From contig CAIVHI010000050.1 in NCBI GenBank assembly GCA_903905685.1, positions 1 through 7,849 of the forward strand: a stretch of DNA of 7,849 bases, written 5' to 3'. Shown piece by piece: positions 1 to 5,609 of this stretch. How positions within the stretch are numbered: the stretch's first letter is position 1; every line of letters begins with the position of its first letter. The notes beneath the pieces were generated by a model, which had not been told where the DNA came from, searched no databases, and saw only the letters and a program-made list of their open reading frames with translations. The position numbers and the translations under genes were made by a program. The DNA is from an uncultured Bacteroidota bacterium (GTDB lineage: Bacteria; Bacteroidota; Bacteroidia; Chitinophagales; Chitinophagaceae).

Positions 1-448
1 TCGTCGTTTCAACTGCTCTTTTTGCTGTGGCACTTGCCAACAATAGAAAAGGTGAGAAACAAAAACGGGCTGCGCACTTTTTAAACCGGCGGGAAAAATA
101 CAACACTGAGGAACCTTTTGCCAAAATCCGGAAAATCATAGATAGTTCAGATGTCGGCGCGGCAAATACAGGGTCAAACTAGACCTGGATGAAAAAAGAA
201 GGATTCTTGGAATTTATGAGGAGCTCGCGATATCGATCAATTCAGGGCTCCTCGACAAAAAATCGGCATTTTACATGTTTGGTTATTATGCAGTAAGGTG
301 CGCCGAATTGAGCATTTTCAAATCCTACATGAAGGGAGAAGAAAAATACTGGAAGGTGTTTACCCTTTTTGTAAAGGAAATGGAAGGCGTCGGCGACGAA
401 ATCGACAAAAATCCGCGATTCGACTACGGCAAAATTAAGGTGTCATAA
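1..448 (+). pseudogene. DUF4760-like membrane-associated protein, 5'-truncated and frameshifted
   Basis: The 5' end lies outside the window. From base 3 one frame reads a hydrophobic segment (VVSTALFAVALA), then a basic stretch (NNRKGEKQKRAAHF), then FAKIRKIID, and hits TAG at 180-182. A second frame, open from 146 to the TAA at 446-448, continues as KLDLDEKRRILGIYEELAIS, then SGLLDK and a Tyr/Phe-rich helix. The second frame has no plausible start in the overlap, and the two pieces together have the order I remember for DUF4760 proteins: a membrane helix, then a helical domain with an R-I-x-x-[YF]-E-x-[IL]-A-x-x-I-x-x-G-x-[IL]-D core. The simplest explanation is one gene with a single-base deletion (or +2 insertion) near 146-180, either a real mutation or a sequencing error. 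No slippery heptamer for programmed frameshifting was seen. Function unknown. The segment is more AT-rich by eye than the genes to its right. Being one broken gene is fairly likely; the family name is less sure. Confidence 0.45.
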
Positions 449-454
449 ATAGTA

Positions 455-491
455 CAAACCGTATGCCGCTACGAAACGGACATACGGTTTG
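455..491. terminator. Convergent hairpin, likely bidirectional terminator
   Basis: A perfect 11-bp inverted repeat, CAAACCGTATG (455-465) and CATACGGTTTG (481-491), encloses a 15-base loop. It sits between the stop of the plus-strand gene (448) and the stop of the minus-strand DUF5777 gene (545), where a shared terminator for convergent genes is expected. Neither side has a strong T-tract, so termination is inferred from structure and position. Confidence 0.5.
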
Positions 492-544
492 GTGCGGAGG
501 TAGCCCTCAATATAGATGGACCGATAGCAACCCCTACCTAGATT

Positions 545-1489
545 CTACCACTTTTTGTCGTCTTTATCGTCCTTATAGCTTTCGGGCTTGATGATGGTGA
601 ACACCCGAGATACGTTGAACCCAAGGTGTAGTTGTTGCTTAGACCAAGAATCGGTAGTCTGTGCAATGAACATACGCTCCGTAAGCCCCTGTGCATTGGT
701 GACCATGATTTGGAATACGTGCCCGCCGGTTTCTATTTCATACCCCAATGAAAACGTGTTGTATGTGGGCAAGCCGTTCACAGTGAACGATGTATTGTTG
801 AGGCGGTAGTAATATTCGGCCGTTATGGCAGAACGTTTCGTGAGTTTCACCCGGCCACCAATACCCAAGGCAAAGGTGTTGTTGGAGTACTTGGAGCTGT
901 CCACCAAGTTGTAGTGTACCACTGTGGGCATCAATTGAAGCGAAATGCGGTCGTTGAATTTGCGGGCTATCAAGAGCTGGTTGGTAAAAAACAGCCGGTT
1001 GCTGAACAACCATTTCTGTGTGCTGTCCGGCAATGTGGGTGCCGGCAGGGTCTCAATAGCAGCAGACCCGAAATAGGTAAGCGTAATGGGCATCCCCCCC
1101 TTTGTTTCTTGGCGCAAGAGTTTGATTTTCACGAAACCATCATCTTCTTTGTTCAAGCCGGTATGGCCTATGCCCACCGTGAGCCACCTATTGATGCCGT
1201 AATCGAGGTTCAGCTTGGTATAAGCCACATCCACGCCAAAAAAGTTGTCCAATCCTTGGCTGATGTCGCCAAAACGGTGGGAGATGCGGAAGTCCAAGAC
1301 ACCCGTTCCCAAGCATTCTACCGAGCTGCCGTCTATCAGGCGGGTAGATTTGAAGGTGGCAAAGGCATAATCTTTCTGTTTGGGCGCGCCGTTTTCCAAT
1401 TCAGCCATAAGGTTGTCTTGGGCAAAGGTCCCGGCACTTGCCAAAAGTGAAAGCGACAACACCACCGCCTTCCGGATATTCATCATCAT
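545..1489 (-). CDS. DUF5777-family outer-membrane beta-barrel protein
   Basis: A protein of 314 residues from the ATG at 1489; an in-frame TTG at 1498 and further ATGs at 1486 and 1483 are alternative starts. The N-terminus is a signal peptide (basic NIRK, then AVVLSLSLLASAGTFA, probable cleavage after TFA). The mature part is a series of amphipathic strands with alternating aromatic residues, for example ITAEYYYRLN and FSLGYEIETGGHVFQIMVTN, and FSLGYEIETGG..FQ is typical of DUF5777 barrels as I recall them. It ends in a charged tail, KDDKDDKKW, after the last strand. It has one cysteine, in SSVECLGTG. It is the last gene of a four-gene minus-strand cluster, 27 bp after the YceI-like gene. 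The family is a predicted outer-membrane barrel of unknown function; position in the outer membrane is inferred. A run of seven G (coding strand) lies in the KGGMP codons near 1094-1100. Confidence 0.82.
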   Translation of the reverse strand: MMMNIRKAVVLSLSLLASAGTFAQDNLMAELENGAPKQKDYAFATFKSTRLIDGSSVECLGTGVLDFRISHRFGDISQGLDNFFGVDVAYTKLNLDYGINRWLTVGIGHTGLNKEDDGFVKIKLLRQETKGGMPITLTYFGSAAIETLPAPTLPDSTQKWLFSNRLFFTNQLLIARKFNDRISLQLMPTVVHYNLVDSSKYSNNTFALGIGGRVKLTKRSAITAEYYYRLNNTSFTVNGLPTYNTFSLGYEIETGGHVFQIMVTNAQGLTERMFIAQTTDSWSKQQLHLGFNVSRVFTIIKPESYKDDKDDKKW

Positions 1490-1516
1490 AATTTCCAAGT
1501 TTATAAAATGACCTAC

Positions 1517-2071
1517 TTACTTCTTCATCAATTCAGCATCCAAAATAATGGAACACTCCTTGGCTACTTTGTCGGCCACCAACGATGGGATGGTCACGTT
1601 ATAGTCGGCAAGCTTCACGGCAAATTTTGCAGCCAATTTCACCTTGGAACCCTCAACAACCACCGAACCGGGAACCTGCACATCCTTAGTTACGCCATGA
1701 ATGGTGAGTTTACCCGATACGGTCACATTGTAAGTGCCGTCTTTACCATAGTTCACATCGCCGGGAGCCGAGATGTTGCCCTTGAAGTCCGACTTCGGAA
1801 ACTTGTCGCTCTCCATGTAGTTCTCATTGAAGTGCTCTTCCATGAGCTGCTTTTCGAACTTGAAATTCTTCACCAACACCTGAAACACCAACTGGCCATT
1901 GGAGCCATCAAGGATACTGGCCACTTCGTTGTTCTTCCCGGAGATTTTTTCGGGAGACGTTTTTGTGGTGGCGTCGAACGTGATTTTGCCGGTGCGCGTC
2001 ATAAATTTTTGGGCTTGTGCGCTTGGGGCGATGCAGACGGCGAGCACGCCCGCCAATAGTATATTTTTCAT
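1517..2071 (-). CDS. Secreted YceI-family protein
   Basis: A protein of 184 residues from the ATG at 2071. The longer frame up to 2113 would overlap the preceding gene and place residues ahead of the signal peptide, so it was rejected. The signal peptide is MKNILLAGVLAVCIAPSAQA, with likely cleavage before QKF. The mature domain (about 160 residues, usual for the family) has YceI landmarks: an early ITFDATT strand, EEHFNENYMESDKFPKSDF near residues 78-96, KLTIHGVTKDV near 121-131, and a final strand ECSIILDAEL. YceI proteins have a lipocalin-like barrel, and structurally studied members bind polyisoprenoid lipids; the ligand here is unknown. The protein should be periplasmic. It lies 11 bp after the cytochrome-like lipoprotein gene and 27 bp before the DUF5777 gene, which suggests co-transcription. 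No Shine-Dalgarno sequence is visible. Confidence 0.9.
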   Translation of the reverse strand: MKNILLAGVLAVCIAPSAQAQKFMTRTGKITFDATTKTSPEKISGKNNEVASILDGSNGQLVFQVLVKNFKFEKQLMEEHFNENYMESDKFPKSDFKGNISAPGDVNYGKDGTYNVTVSGKLTIHGVTKDVQVPGSVVVEGSKVKLAAKFAVKLADYNVTIPSLVADKVAKECSIILDAELMKK

Positions 2072-2082
2072 ATTCGGTATGT

Positions 2083-2448
2083 TTAGTTGTTTTTGGCCCC
2101 TTGGGCTATCCAAGCGGCTATTTTGTCGATATTGCAGGTAGACAACGGATTGCCGTTTTTGGGCATGGGGTCTCCCGATGTTCCGTTCAGGTAGCTAACC
2201 ATGGTAGCCGTGTCTCGAATAACTCCGGCATAACTGGTGAATACACCCCGCGCCCTGCCGGTACCGTCGTGGCAGCCCGAGGCAGCGCAATTGGCCGACA
2301 ACAACGGAACCACGGTCTGGGAGTAGGACACTGCCGAAGTGTCACACGTTGGTGCAGTAACTGGAACAGGGTAAAGTTGATCCGACTTATCGTTGTAGCA
2401 ACCCGTGAACAGAGGTGCACAGGCAAGGAGCAGGAATATCTTTTTCAT
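2083..2448 (-). CDS. Small lipoprotein with a cytochrome c-like C-x4-CH motif
   Basis: A protein of 121 residues. The N-terminus MKKIFLLLACAPLFTGC is a lipoprotein signal with lipobox FTGC, so Cys17 should be lipidated. After a Pro/Val linker the mature part reads YSQTVVPLLSANCAASGCHD: Cys54, Cys59 and His60 form C-x4-CH, wider than the classical C-x2-CH haem c site. Met95 in DPMPKNG is well placed as a distal haem ligand, and the C-terminal IAAWIAQGAKNN resembles the last helix of small cytochrome c domains (IxxWIxxGA). Cys35 and Cys105 could form a disulphide. I infer a haem-binding, membrane-anchored electron-transfer lipoprotein, but haem attachment at this spacing is unproven, and a structural non-haem cytochrome-like fold is possible. 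It lies 35 bp after the OB-fold gene and 11 bp before the YceI-like gene. Confidence 0.78.
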   Translation of the reverse strand: MKKIFLLLACAPLFTGCYNDKSDQLYPVPVTAPTCDTSAVSYSQTVVPLLSANCAASGCHDGTGRARGVFTSYAGVIRDTATMVSYLNGTSGDPMPKNGNPLSTCNIDKIAAWIAQGAKNN

Positions 2449-2483
2449 GGTACTTACAAATTATTCGTGAATCAAAAACGCTA

Positions 2484-2888
2484 CTAAGGCTTACTGATGA
2501 TACAGTCGGCCAAGGAAATACCGGTGATGCCGCTTCCGGAACAAAATCCGCGAATGGTGACGGTTTTGTTTTTCTCAACAACCACCGATTTTTCACGCAT
2601 GGCACATTGAACGCCTGCGGCGGGGTCGGAGGTTTGCAACACCACCATAACGCCACCGTCTTGATTTTTGTCAATATCGCCTACTACACCGGTAACTTCA
2701 ATTACTTTGTTGAGGTATTTGGCATCCGCAGCTTTTTCGTCTTTGGCGTATTCCTTAGATAGGTCGTCTGCCTGAAAAACGATTGCTTTTGCATTCTCGG
2801 CTTTTGGTGCCGGCTTATTCCACATGTAGTATGCGGTTCCTCCGCCAATGGCGAGCAATATTGCGGCTACTATCAAAAAGACCTTCAT
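2484..2888 (-). CDS. Membrane-anchored OB-fold (tRNA_anti-like) protein
   Basis: A protein of 134 residues from the ATG at 2888; a longer frame to 2906 adds six residues before the membrane segment and overlaps the promoter-like box, so it was not used. Residues 3-23 (VFLIVAAILLAIGGGTAYYM) form one transmembrane segment, placing the rest outside the cytoplasm. The domain from about residue 45 matches the tRNA_anti-like OB-fold pattern: DAKYLNKVIEVTGVVGDI, an acidic Gly turn, VMVVLQTSD, a Cys at 95 (VQCAM), VTIRGFCSG (Cys116) and ISLADCIIS (Cys129). Despite the family name, a role in tRNA binding is not implied for a membrane-anchored extracytoplasmic version; the ligand is unknown. It is the first gene of the four-gene cluster and has a good -7 box upstream. 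Confidence 0.82.
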   Translation of the reverse strand: MKVFLIVAAILLAIGGGTAYYMWNKPAPKAENAKAIVFQADDLSKEYAKDEKAADAKYLNKVIEVTGVVGDIDKNQDGGVMVVLQTSDPAAGVQCAMREKSVVVEKNKTVTIRGFCSGSGITGISLADCIISKP

Positions 2889-2903
2889 GATGACGCTTTG
2901 GGG

Positions 2904-2911
2904 CAAATTTA
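2904..2911 (-). promoter_or_regulatory. -7 promoter element (TAAATTTG) of the OB-fold/cytochrome/YceI/DUF5777 cluster
   Basis: On the minus strand the octamer TAAATTTG fits the Bacteroidota -7 consensus TAnnTTTG exactly and ends 15 bases before the ATG at 2888. No good TTTG was found about 20 bases further upstream, so the -33 part is weak. The same octamer precedes batB in this window. Confidence 0.45.
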
Positions 2912-3031
2912 AAAAGTTTTCAGATAATAAGGGTGTTGCGGACCAAAGTGTTATGAAATGGTATTGTTAAACGCCACAACTTCCGGTTTCGCAATTGCCA
3001 TTTATTTCAAAACAAATTCAAAAGGCGTATG

Positions 3032-3049
3032 TTGCTCCCAATCAAGCAA
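3032..3049 (-). terminator. Weak hairpin downstream of the beta-barrel gene pair
   Basis: TTGCT and AGCAA form a 5-bp stem around an 8-base loop, with a further partial pairing GTAT/ATAC outside it (3027-3030 and 3054-3057). On the minus strand it is followed by a short CCTTTTG run. It lies about 65 bases after the stop at 3113 and could end the two-gene barrel transcript. The structure is weak and the call tentative. The rest of 2912-3112 shows no convincing gene. Confidence 0.22.
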
Positions 3050-3112
3050 TCGTATACTAAAGTAAATTACATGTTTTCAGAAGGCCGGATACGGGCCGTC
3101 TGCACGGTGCGC

Positions 3113-3835
3113 CTATATCTTGGGCCTGAACAACTCGTTCCTATAGCTGCGGTTCGTCTTCTTGGGGTTGCGCAGCTTCGTGATGGTAACGGCCAAAACC
3201 GTATACCGAACCACGCCTTTCTGCGAAAGGTTGGGGGAGAGGTTCAGCAATTCCTGCTCGAAGGTGCCTTTAAGTTGCCAGCCGTTAGACATCCGTACGC
3301 CCGCAAAGGCATCCATACCCACCCCGAAGTTCTTGAGGTCTGATGAATCTGTGGAGCCAATCATCAAATCGCTTCCCCCATAGCCCGATGTACGGAGTAG
3401 CGAGCCGCGAAGATTGAAGTCGAGAAAGGCACCTGCGCCTACAAAAAAGCGCGTCTGCCCCATTCGGCCCGACTTCATCATCAGGTTGAGCGGAACTTCT
3501 ATGGCATTGTCGCGCACCAACATGGTCTTGGTTTGCGGGGTCAGTGGGGTGTCGGTACCATTGAAGGCATAAACCGCACCAAACTGGAGGTATATGTTTT
3601 TATTCAAGGCAAATTCGAATATCAATCCCGCCCGCATGGCCTTGTAGTCCACCGTCTTTTTAGACGTGCCATTGTAGGCCATCGCAAAAGTGCAGTCGTT
3701 GTAGCCTAATTCGAAATAGGCCTTTGGCGGCTCCAAATTGCGATATTGGCCCATCACAATCTGTTGTGCACGGCCAATAGTAGCTACTGCTGCGGTCAAC
3801 ATTCCCGCCAAACCTACTTTTTTCAAAAAGTGCAT
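3113..3835 (-). CDS. Outer-membrane beta-barrel protein, basic C-terminal tail
   Basis: A protein of 240 residues. Signal peptide MHFLKKVGLAGMLTAAVATIGRA, cleavage likely before QQIVMG. The mature part alternates short beta-strands and turns, for example YFELGYND, MRAGLIFEFALN, IYLQFGAVYAF, TRFFVGAGAFLDF, GVGMDAFAGVRMSNGWQLKGTFEQ and VRYTVLAVTITKL. This matches small 8-10-strand barrels of the porT / OMP_b-brl type common in Bacteroidota. Unusually, the last strand is followed by about 20 mostly polar and basic residues (RNPKKTNRSYRNELFRPKI), where such barrels normally end on an aromatic residue. It starts 23 bp after the stop of another barrel gene and is probably its operon partner. The specific function is not recognisable; the localisation is inferred. 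Confidence 0.75.
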   Translation of the reverse strand: MHFLKKVGLAGMLTAAVATIGRAQQIVMGQYRNLEPPKAYFELGYNDCTFAMAYNGTSKKTVDYKAMRAGLIFEFALNKNIYLQFGAVYAFNGTDTPLTPQTKTMLVRDNAIEVPLNLMMKSGRMGQTRFFVGAGAFLDFNLRGSLLRTSGYGGSDLMIGSTDSSDLKNFGVGMDAFAGVRMSNGWQLKGTFEQELLNLSPNLSQKGVVRYTVLAVTITKLRNPKKTNRSYRNELFRPKI

Positions 3836-3858
3836 AAGTCAAAATTTTGGGGGATGCA

Positions 3859-4602
3859 TCAATGCCCACGTACGCGGAAAAAACTGTAGCCTATCTTCAA
3901 CGAAATGTATACCGCAGATAAGCCGTTCGGGCTGTAGGCGGTGCGGCCCGAATAATTGGCTGCAGCAGTACCCGTCAGGTTGCCCGTGAAGGTGAAATCC
4001 TCGGTGAGCGTGAAATACCTGAAGTGGTTGTAAACGGGTGTGTGCTGCGTGAAGCCGAAGCCCCAACGGAACACCAAGTTGTTGATATTGGCAGAAGTAT
4101 TGGTGGCGGTGTCGTAGCTGGGATTGGTATTGTAGGGGTAGTTATTGGCATACGACCACCTGTGGTAGGTCTCCGAGCCGTTCAGCAGGTATCCCACCCC
4201 GGCGGTGATGTAGGCATTCAGGATGTAGGGTATTTTCCTGCTGGGAATCGGGATGTTGATTTCGGGAGTCAGGAAGACATAGTCGGCTTTGTCGCGCAGG
4301 GTCACGCCCTGATATCCGGGCGAGAACGGTGCGTAGGGCGATATATTCTGATAATAGAGGGAGTATTCTTGATATTGCACCATGAAACCGATGTCGAACG
4401 AATGGTGCACCGGGTAGTACATTTCGTACTCTGCACAGGGGGCAACGTCATAGTTGTTGTTGGCCGCCATGCCCGCCCCAAACTTGAAGCCTGCATGCAC
4501 GCCCGAATACATGTAGGGGTCGCTGCCCGGATATTGCGGATTTTGGGCATGTACCCCAATAACTACACTAAGGCAAAGGACAAGAATAATGAAGTGCTTC
4601 AT
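3859..4602 (-). CDS. Tyr-rich outer-membrane beta-barrel protein
   Basis: A protein of 247 residues from the ATG at 4602 (an in-frame TTG two codons earlier is less likely). Signal peptide MKHFIILVLCLSVVIGVHA, cleavage before QNPQYPG. The mature protein is rich in Tyr, Asn and Pro, with long loops such as YYQNISPYAPFSPGYQG and YANNYPYNTNPSYDT. It has strands such as GFKFGAGMA, HHSFDIGFMVQYQEYSLYY, YITAGVGYLLNG, FRYFTLTEDFTFTGNL and a final VYISLKIGYSFF that looks like a barrel closing strand, followed by only five residues. I do not recognise a named family beyond outer-membrane beta-barrel. It is the first gene of a two-gene unit with the barrel gene that starts 23 bp downstream. A promoter-like pair of boxes lies about 40-70 bp upstream. 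Confidence 0.72.
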   Translation of the reverse strand: MKHFIILVLCLSVVIGVHAQNPQYPGSDPYMYSGVHAGFKFGAGMAANNNYDVAPCAEYEMYYPVHHSFDIGFMVQYQEYSLYYQNISPYAPFSPGYQGVTLRDKADYVFLTPEINIPIPSRKIPYILNAYITAGVGYLLNGSETYHRWSYANNYPYNTNPSYDTATNTSANINNLVFRWGFGFTQHTPVYNHFRYFTLTEDFTFTGNLTGTAAANYSGRTAYSPNGLSAVYISLKIGYSFFRVRGH

Positions 4603-4643
4603 AATCAATGTTGTAAATCCGGAAAAACAGGAAGCCGCCCACC

Positions 4644-4673
4644 CAAATACCGTTTTAACGATAGTTCGGCAAA
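4644..4673 (-). promoter_or_regulatory. Possible promoter of the beta-barrel gene pair
   Basis: On the minus strand TTTG (4673-4670) is followed after 20 bases by TATTTG (4649-4644). The spacing fits the Bacteroidota -33/-7 layout, but the second box is an imperfect match to TAnnTTTG. A second candidate, TAACTTTC, lies further upstream. A leader of about 35 bases would result. Tentative. Confidence 0.28.
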
Positions 4674-4729
4674 TGCCCTTCCCCCAAAAAACTTCGGAAA
4701 GTTACAAGATTCCAATAAAAAATTCATAG

Positions 4730-4788
4730 AAAAGAACAACGGTTGTGTTCTTTTGGTGGTGCGAAGGGTGGGGTTGCCCAACTTCGCA
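4730..4788 (-). terminator. Two stacked hairpins after batC
   Basis: The first met by RNA polymerase leaving batC pairs TGCGAAG (4760-4766) with CTTCGCA (4782-4788) and, inside that, TGGG with CCCA around GTTG, giving an 11-bp stem with a small internal loop. The second pairs AAAAGAACA (4730-4738) with TGTTCTTTT (4746-4754), a perfect 9-bp stem whose 3' side ends in TTTT on the minus strand. Together they lie about 60-120 bases past the batC stop and just upstream of the next transcription unit, so a terminator for batB-batC is the simplest reading. The second stem is symmetrical and could work in both directions. The rest of 4603-4850 shows no gene. Confidence 0.5.
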
Positions 4789-4850
4789 TCGGCATCGTGT
4801 GTCCAAAGGTTATCCTGCGCCCACCGGGCTGATTCCCGCTCCCCGCCATG

Positions 4851-5609
4851 CTACCAGTCCTTCTCCTGCTTGGCACCGGTGCCTTTTTCCTTCTTCAGTT
4901 TGTCTTGCAGCTTCTTCTCCTGCTGTTGCAATGCATTGAGCATGCGGTCCGCCTCTTCTTTCGATAGGCTGCCGGGTTGCTGCTGCTTGTTGTCGCCCTG
5001 TTTTTGCTGGTCTTTGTCCTGCTGGGTCTGGTCGTTTTTGTCGTTGCCGTCTTTTTTGTCCTGCTTGTTTTGGTCTTTGTTGTTCTTCTGGTCTTTATCC
5101 TGCTTTTGTTGTTTTTGCTGCTGCTTTTGTTGTTGCTGTTGCTGCTGTTGCTGTTTTTTCAGCATCTGCTCGGCATACGACAGGTTGTACTTGGCATCCA
5201 TGTCGTTGGGGTTGTTGCGCAGGGTTTGTTTGTAGGCTTTTACGGCATCTTCATACTTCTGTTGCGCCATGTAACTGTTGCCGATGTTATAGTCTACCGC
5301 CGACTTCCCATTTTTGTCTTTAATGGCTTTCTCGGTGGCTGAGAGCATTTTGCGGGAGGAATCGTACTGTTTTTGCTGGTAGAGCGAATTGCTGAGGTTG
5401 AACAGCCCCGACGTGTTCGACGGGTCTTTGGCCAATGCCTTTTGATAGTCGGCGGCGGCTTCCTTATAGTGCTGTTGCTGATAAAGCTGGTTGCCCTCTT
5501 GAATGAGGCGGTTGGTTTGTGCGGTTGCAGTCTGAAACATGCAGACCCATGCTGCCAGACACAACAACTGCCGCTTGCGGGCGGCTATGGCTAAGGATAG
5601 GTGGCTCAT
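4851..5609 (-). CDS. batC: BatC-type tetratricopeptide-repeat protein
   Basis: A protein of 252 residues. The N-terminus is a signal peptide (basic RKR, then QLLCLAAWVCMFQTATA, cleavage before QTNRL). Residues 32-145 hold about three TPR units, seen as NQLYQQQHYKEAAADYQKAL, GLFNLSNSLYQQKQYDSSRK and YNIGNSYMAQQKYEDAVKAY, each followed by a Pro or Asn turn (KDPSN, NNPND). Residues 151-211 are a low-complexity Gln/Lys/Asp/Asn tract, including nine consecutive Gln. The end has a conserved-looking helix, LSKEEADRMLNALQQQEKKL, seen in BatC proteins. BatC is thought to act in the periplasm with BatA and BatB. The ATG overlaps the TGA stop of batB by 4 bp, indicating translational coupling. No batD follows: the next gene is an unrelated barrel gene after 248 bp. 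Confidence 0.87.
   Translation of the reverse strand: MSHLSLAIAARKRQLLCLAAWVCMFQTATAQTNRLIQEGNQLYQQQHYKEAAADYQKALAKDPSNTSGLFNLSNSLYQQKQYDSSRKMLSATEKAIKDKNGKSAVDYNIGNSYMAQQKYEDAVKAYKQTLRNNPNDMDAKYNLSYAEQMLKKQQQQQQQQQKQQQKQQKQDKDQKNNKDQNKQDKKDGNDKNDQTQQDKDQQKQGDNKQQQPGSLSKEEADRMLNALQQQEKKLQDKLKKEKGTGAKQEKDW
4977..5159 (-). repeat. Low-complexity Gln/Lys/Asp-coding tract inside batC
   Basis: The tract encodes residues 151-211 of BatC as irregular CAA/CAG, AAA/AAG and GAC triplets. The pure Gln run is at 5127-5153. CAA and CAG are mixed, so it is not a perfect microsatellite, but triplet gain or loss would stay in frame. On the other strand the same bases read as Leu/Cys/Val-rich open frames, which are not genes. 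Confidence 0.8.

Noticed and set aside
146..182. Programmed -1 ribosomal frameshift in the left-edge gene
   Set aside because: No slippery heptamer in the right frame was seen in the overlap; a plain indel is simpler.
914..1450. Plus-strand open frame of 178 codons opposite the DUF5777 gene
   Set aside because: No recognisable domain or signal peptide; it mirrors the beta-strand codons of the real gene.
1508..2059. Plus-strand open frame of 183 codons opposite the YceI gene
   Set aside because: His-rich composition without domain features; the opposite strand carries a clear YceI protein.
2072..2113. Upstream extension of the YceI gene (14 extra residues)
   Set aside because: It overlaps the end of the preceding gene and would put residues before a complete signal peptide; the ATG at 2071 fits better.
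3840..3849. Palindrome CAAAATTTTG between the two barrel genes
   Set aside because: Short, A/T-only core in a 23-bp intergenic gap; likely chance, with no second copy seen.
4024..5235. Long plus-strand open frame (403 codons) across the barrel gene and batC
   Set aside because: It is antisense to two well-supported genes, and its Cys/Ser/Phe-rich second half is simply the complement of the BatC Gln/Lys tract.
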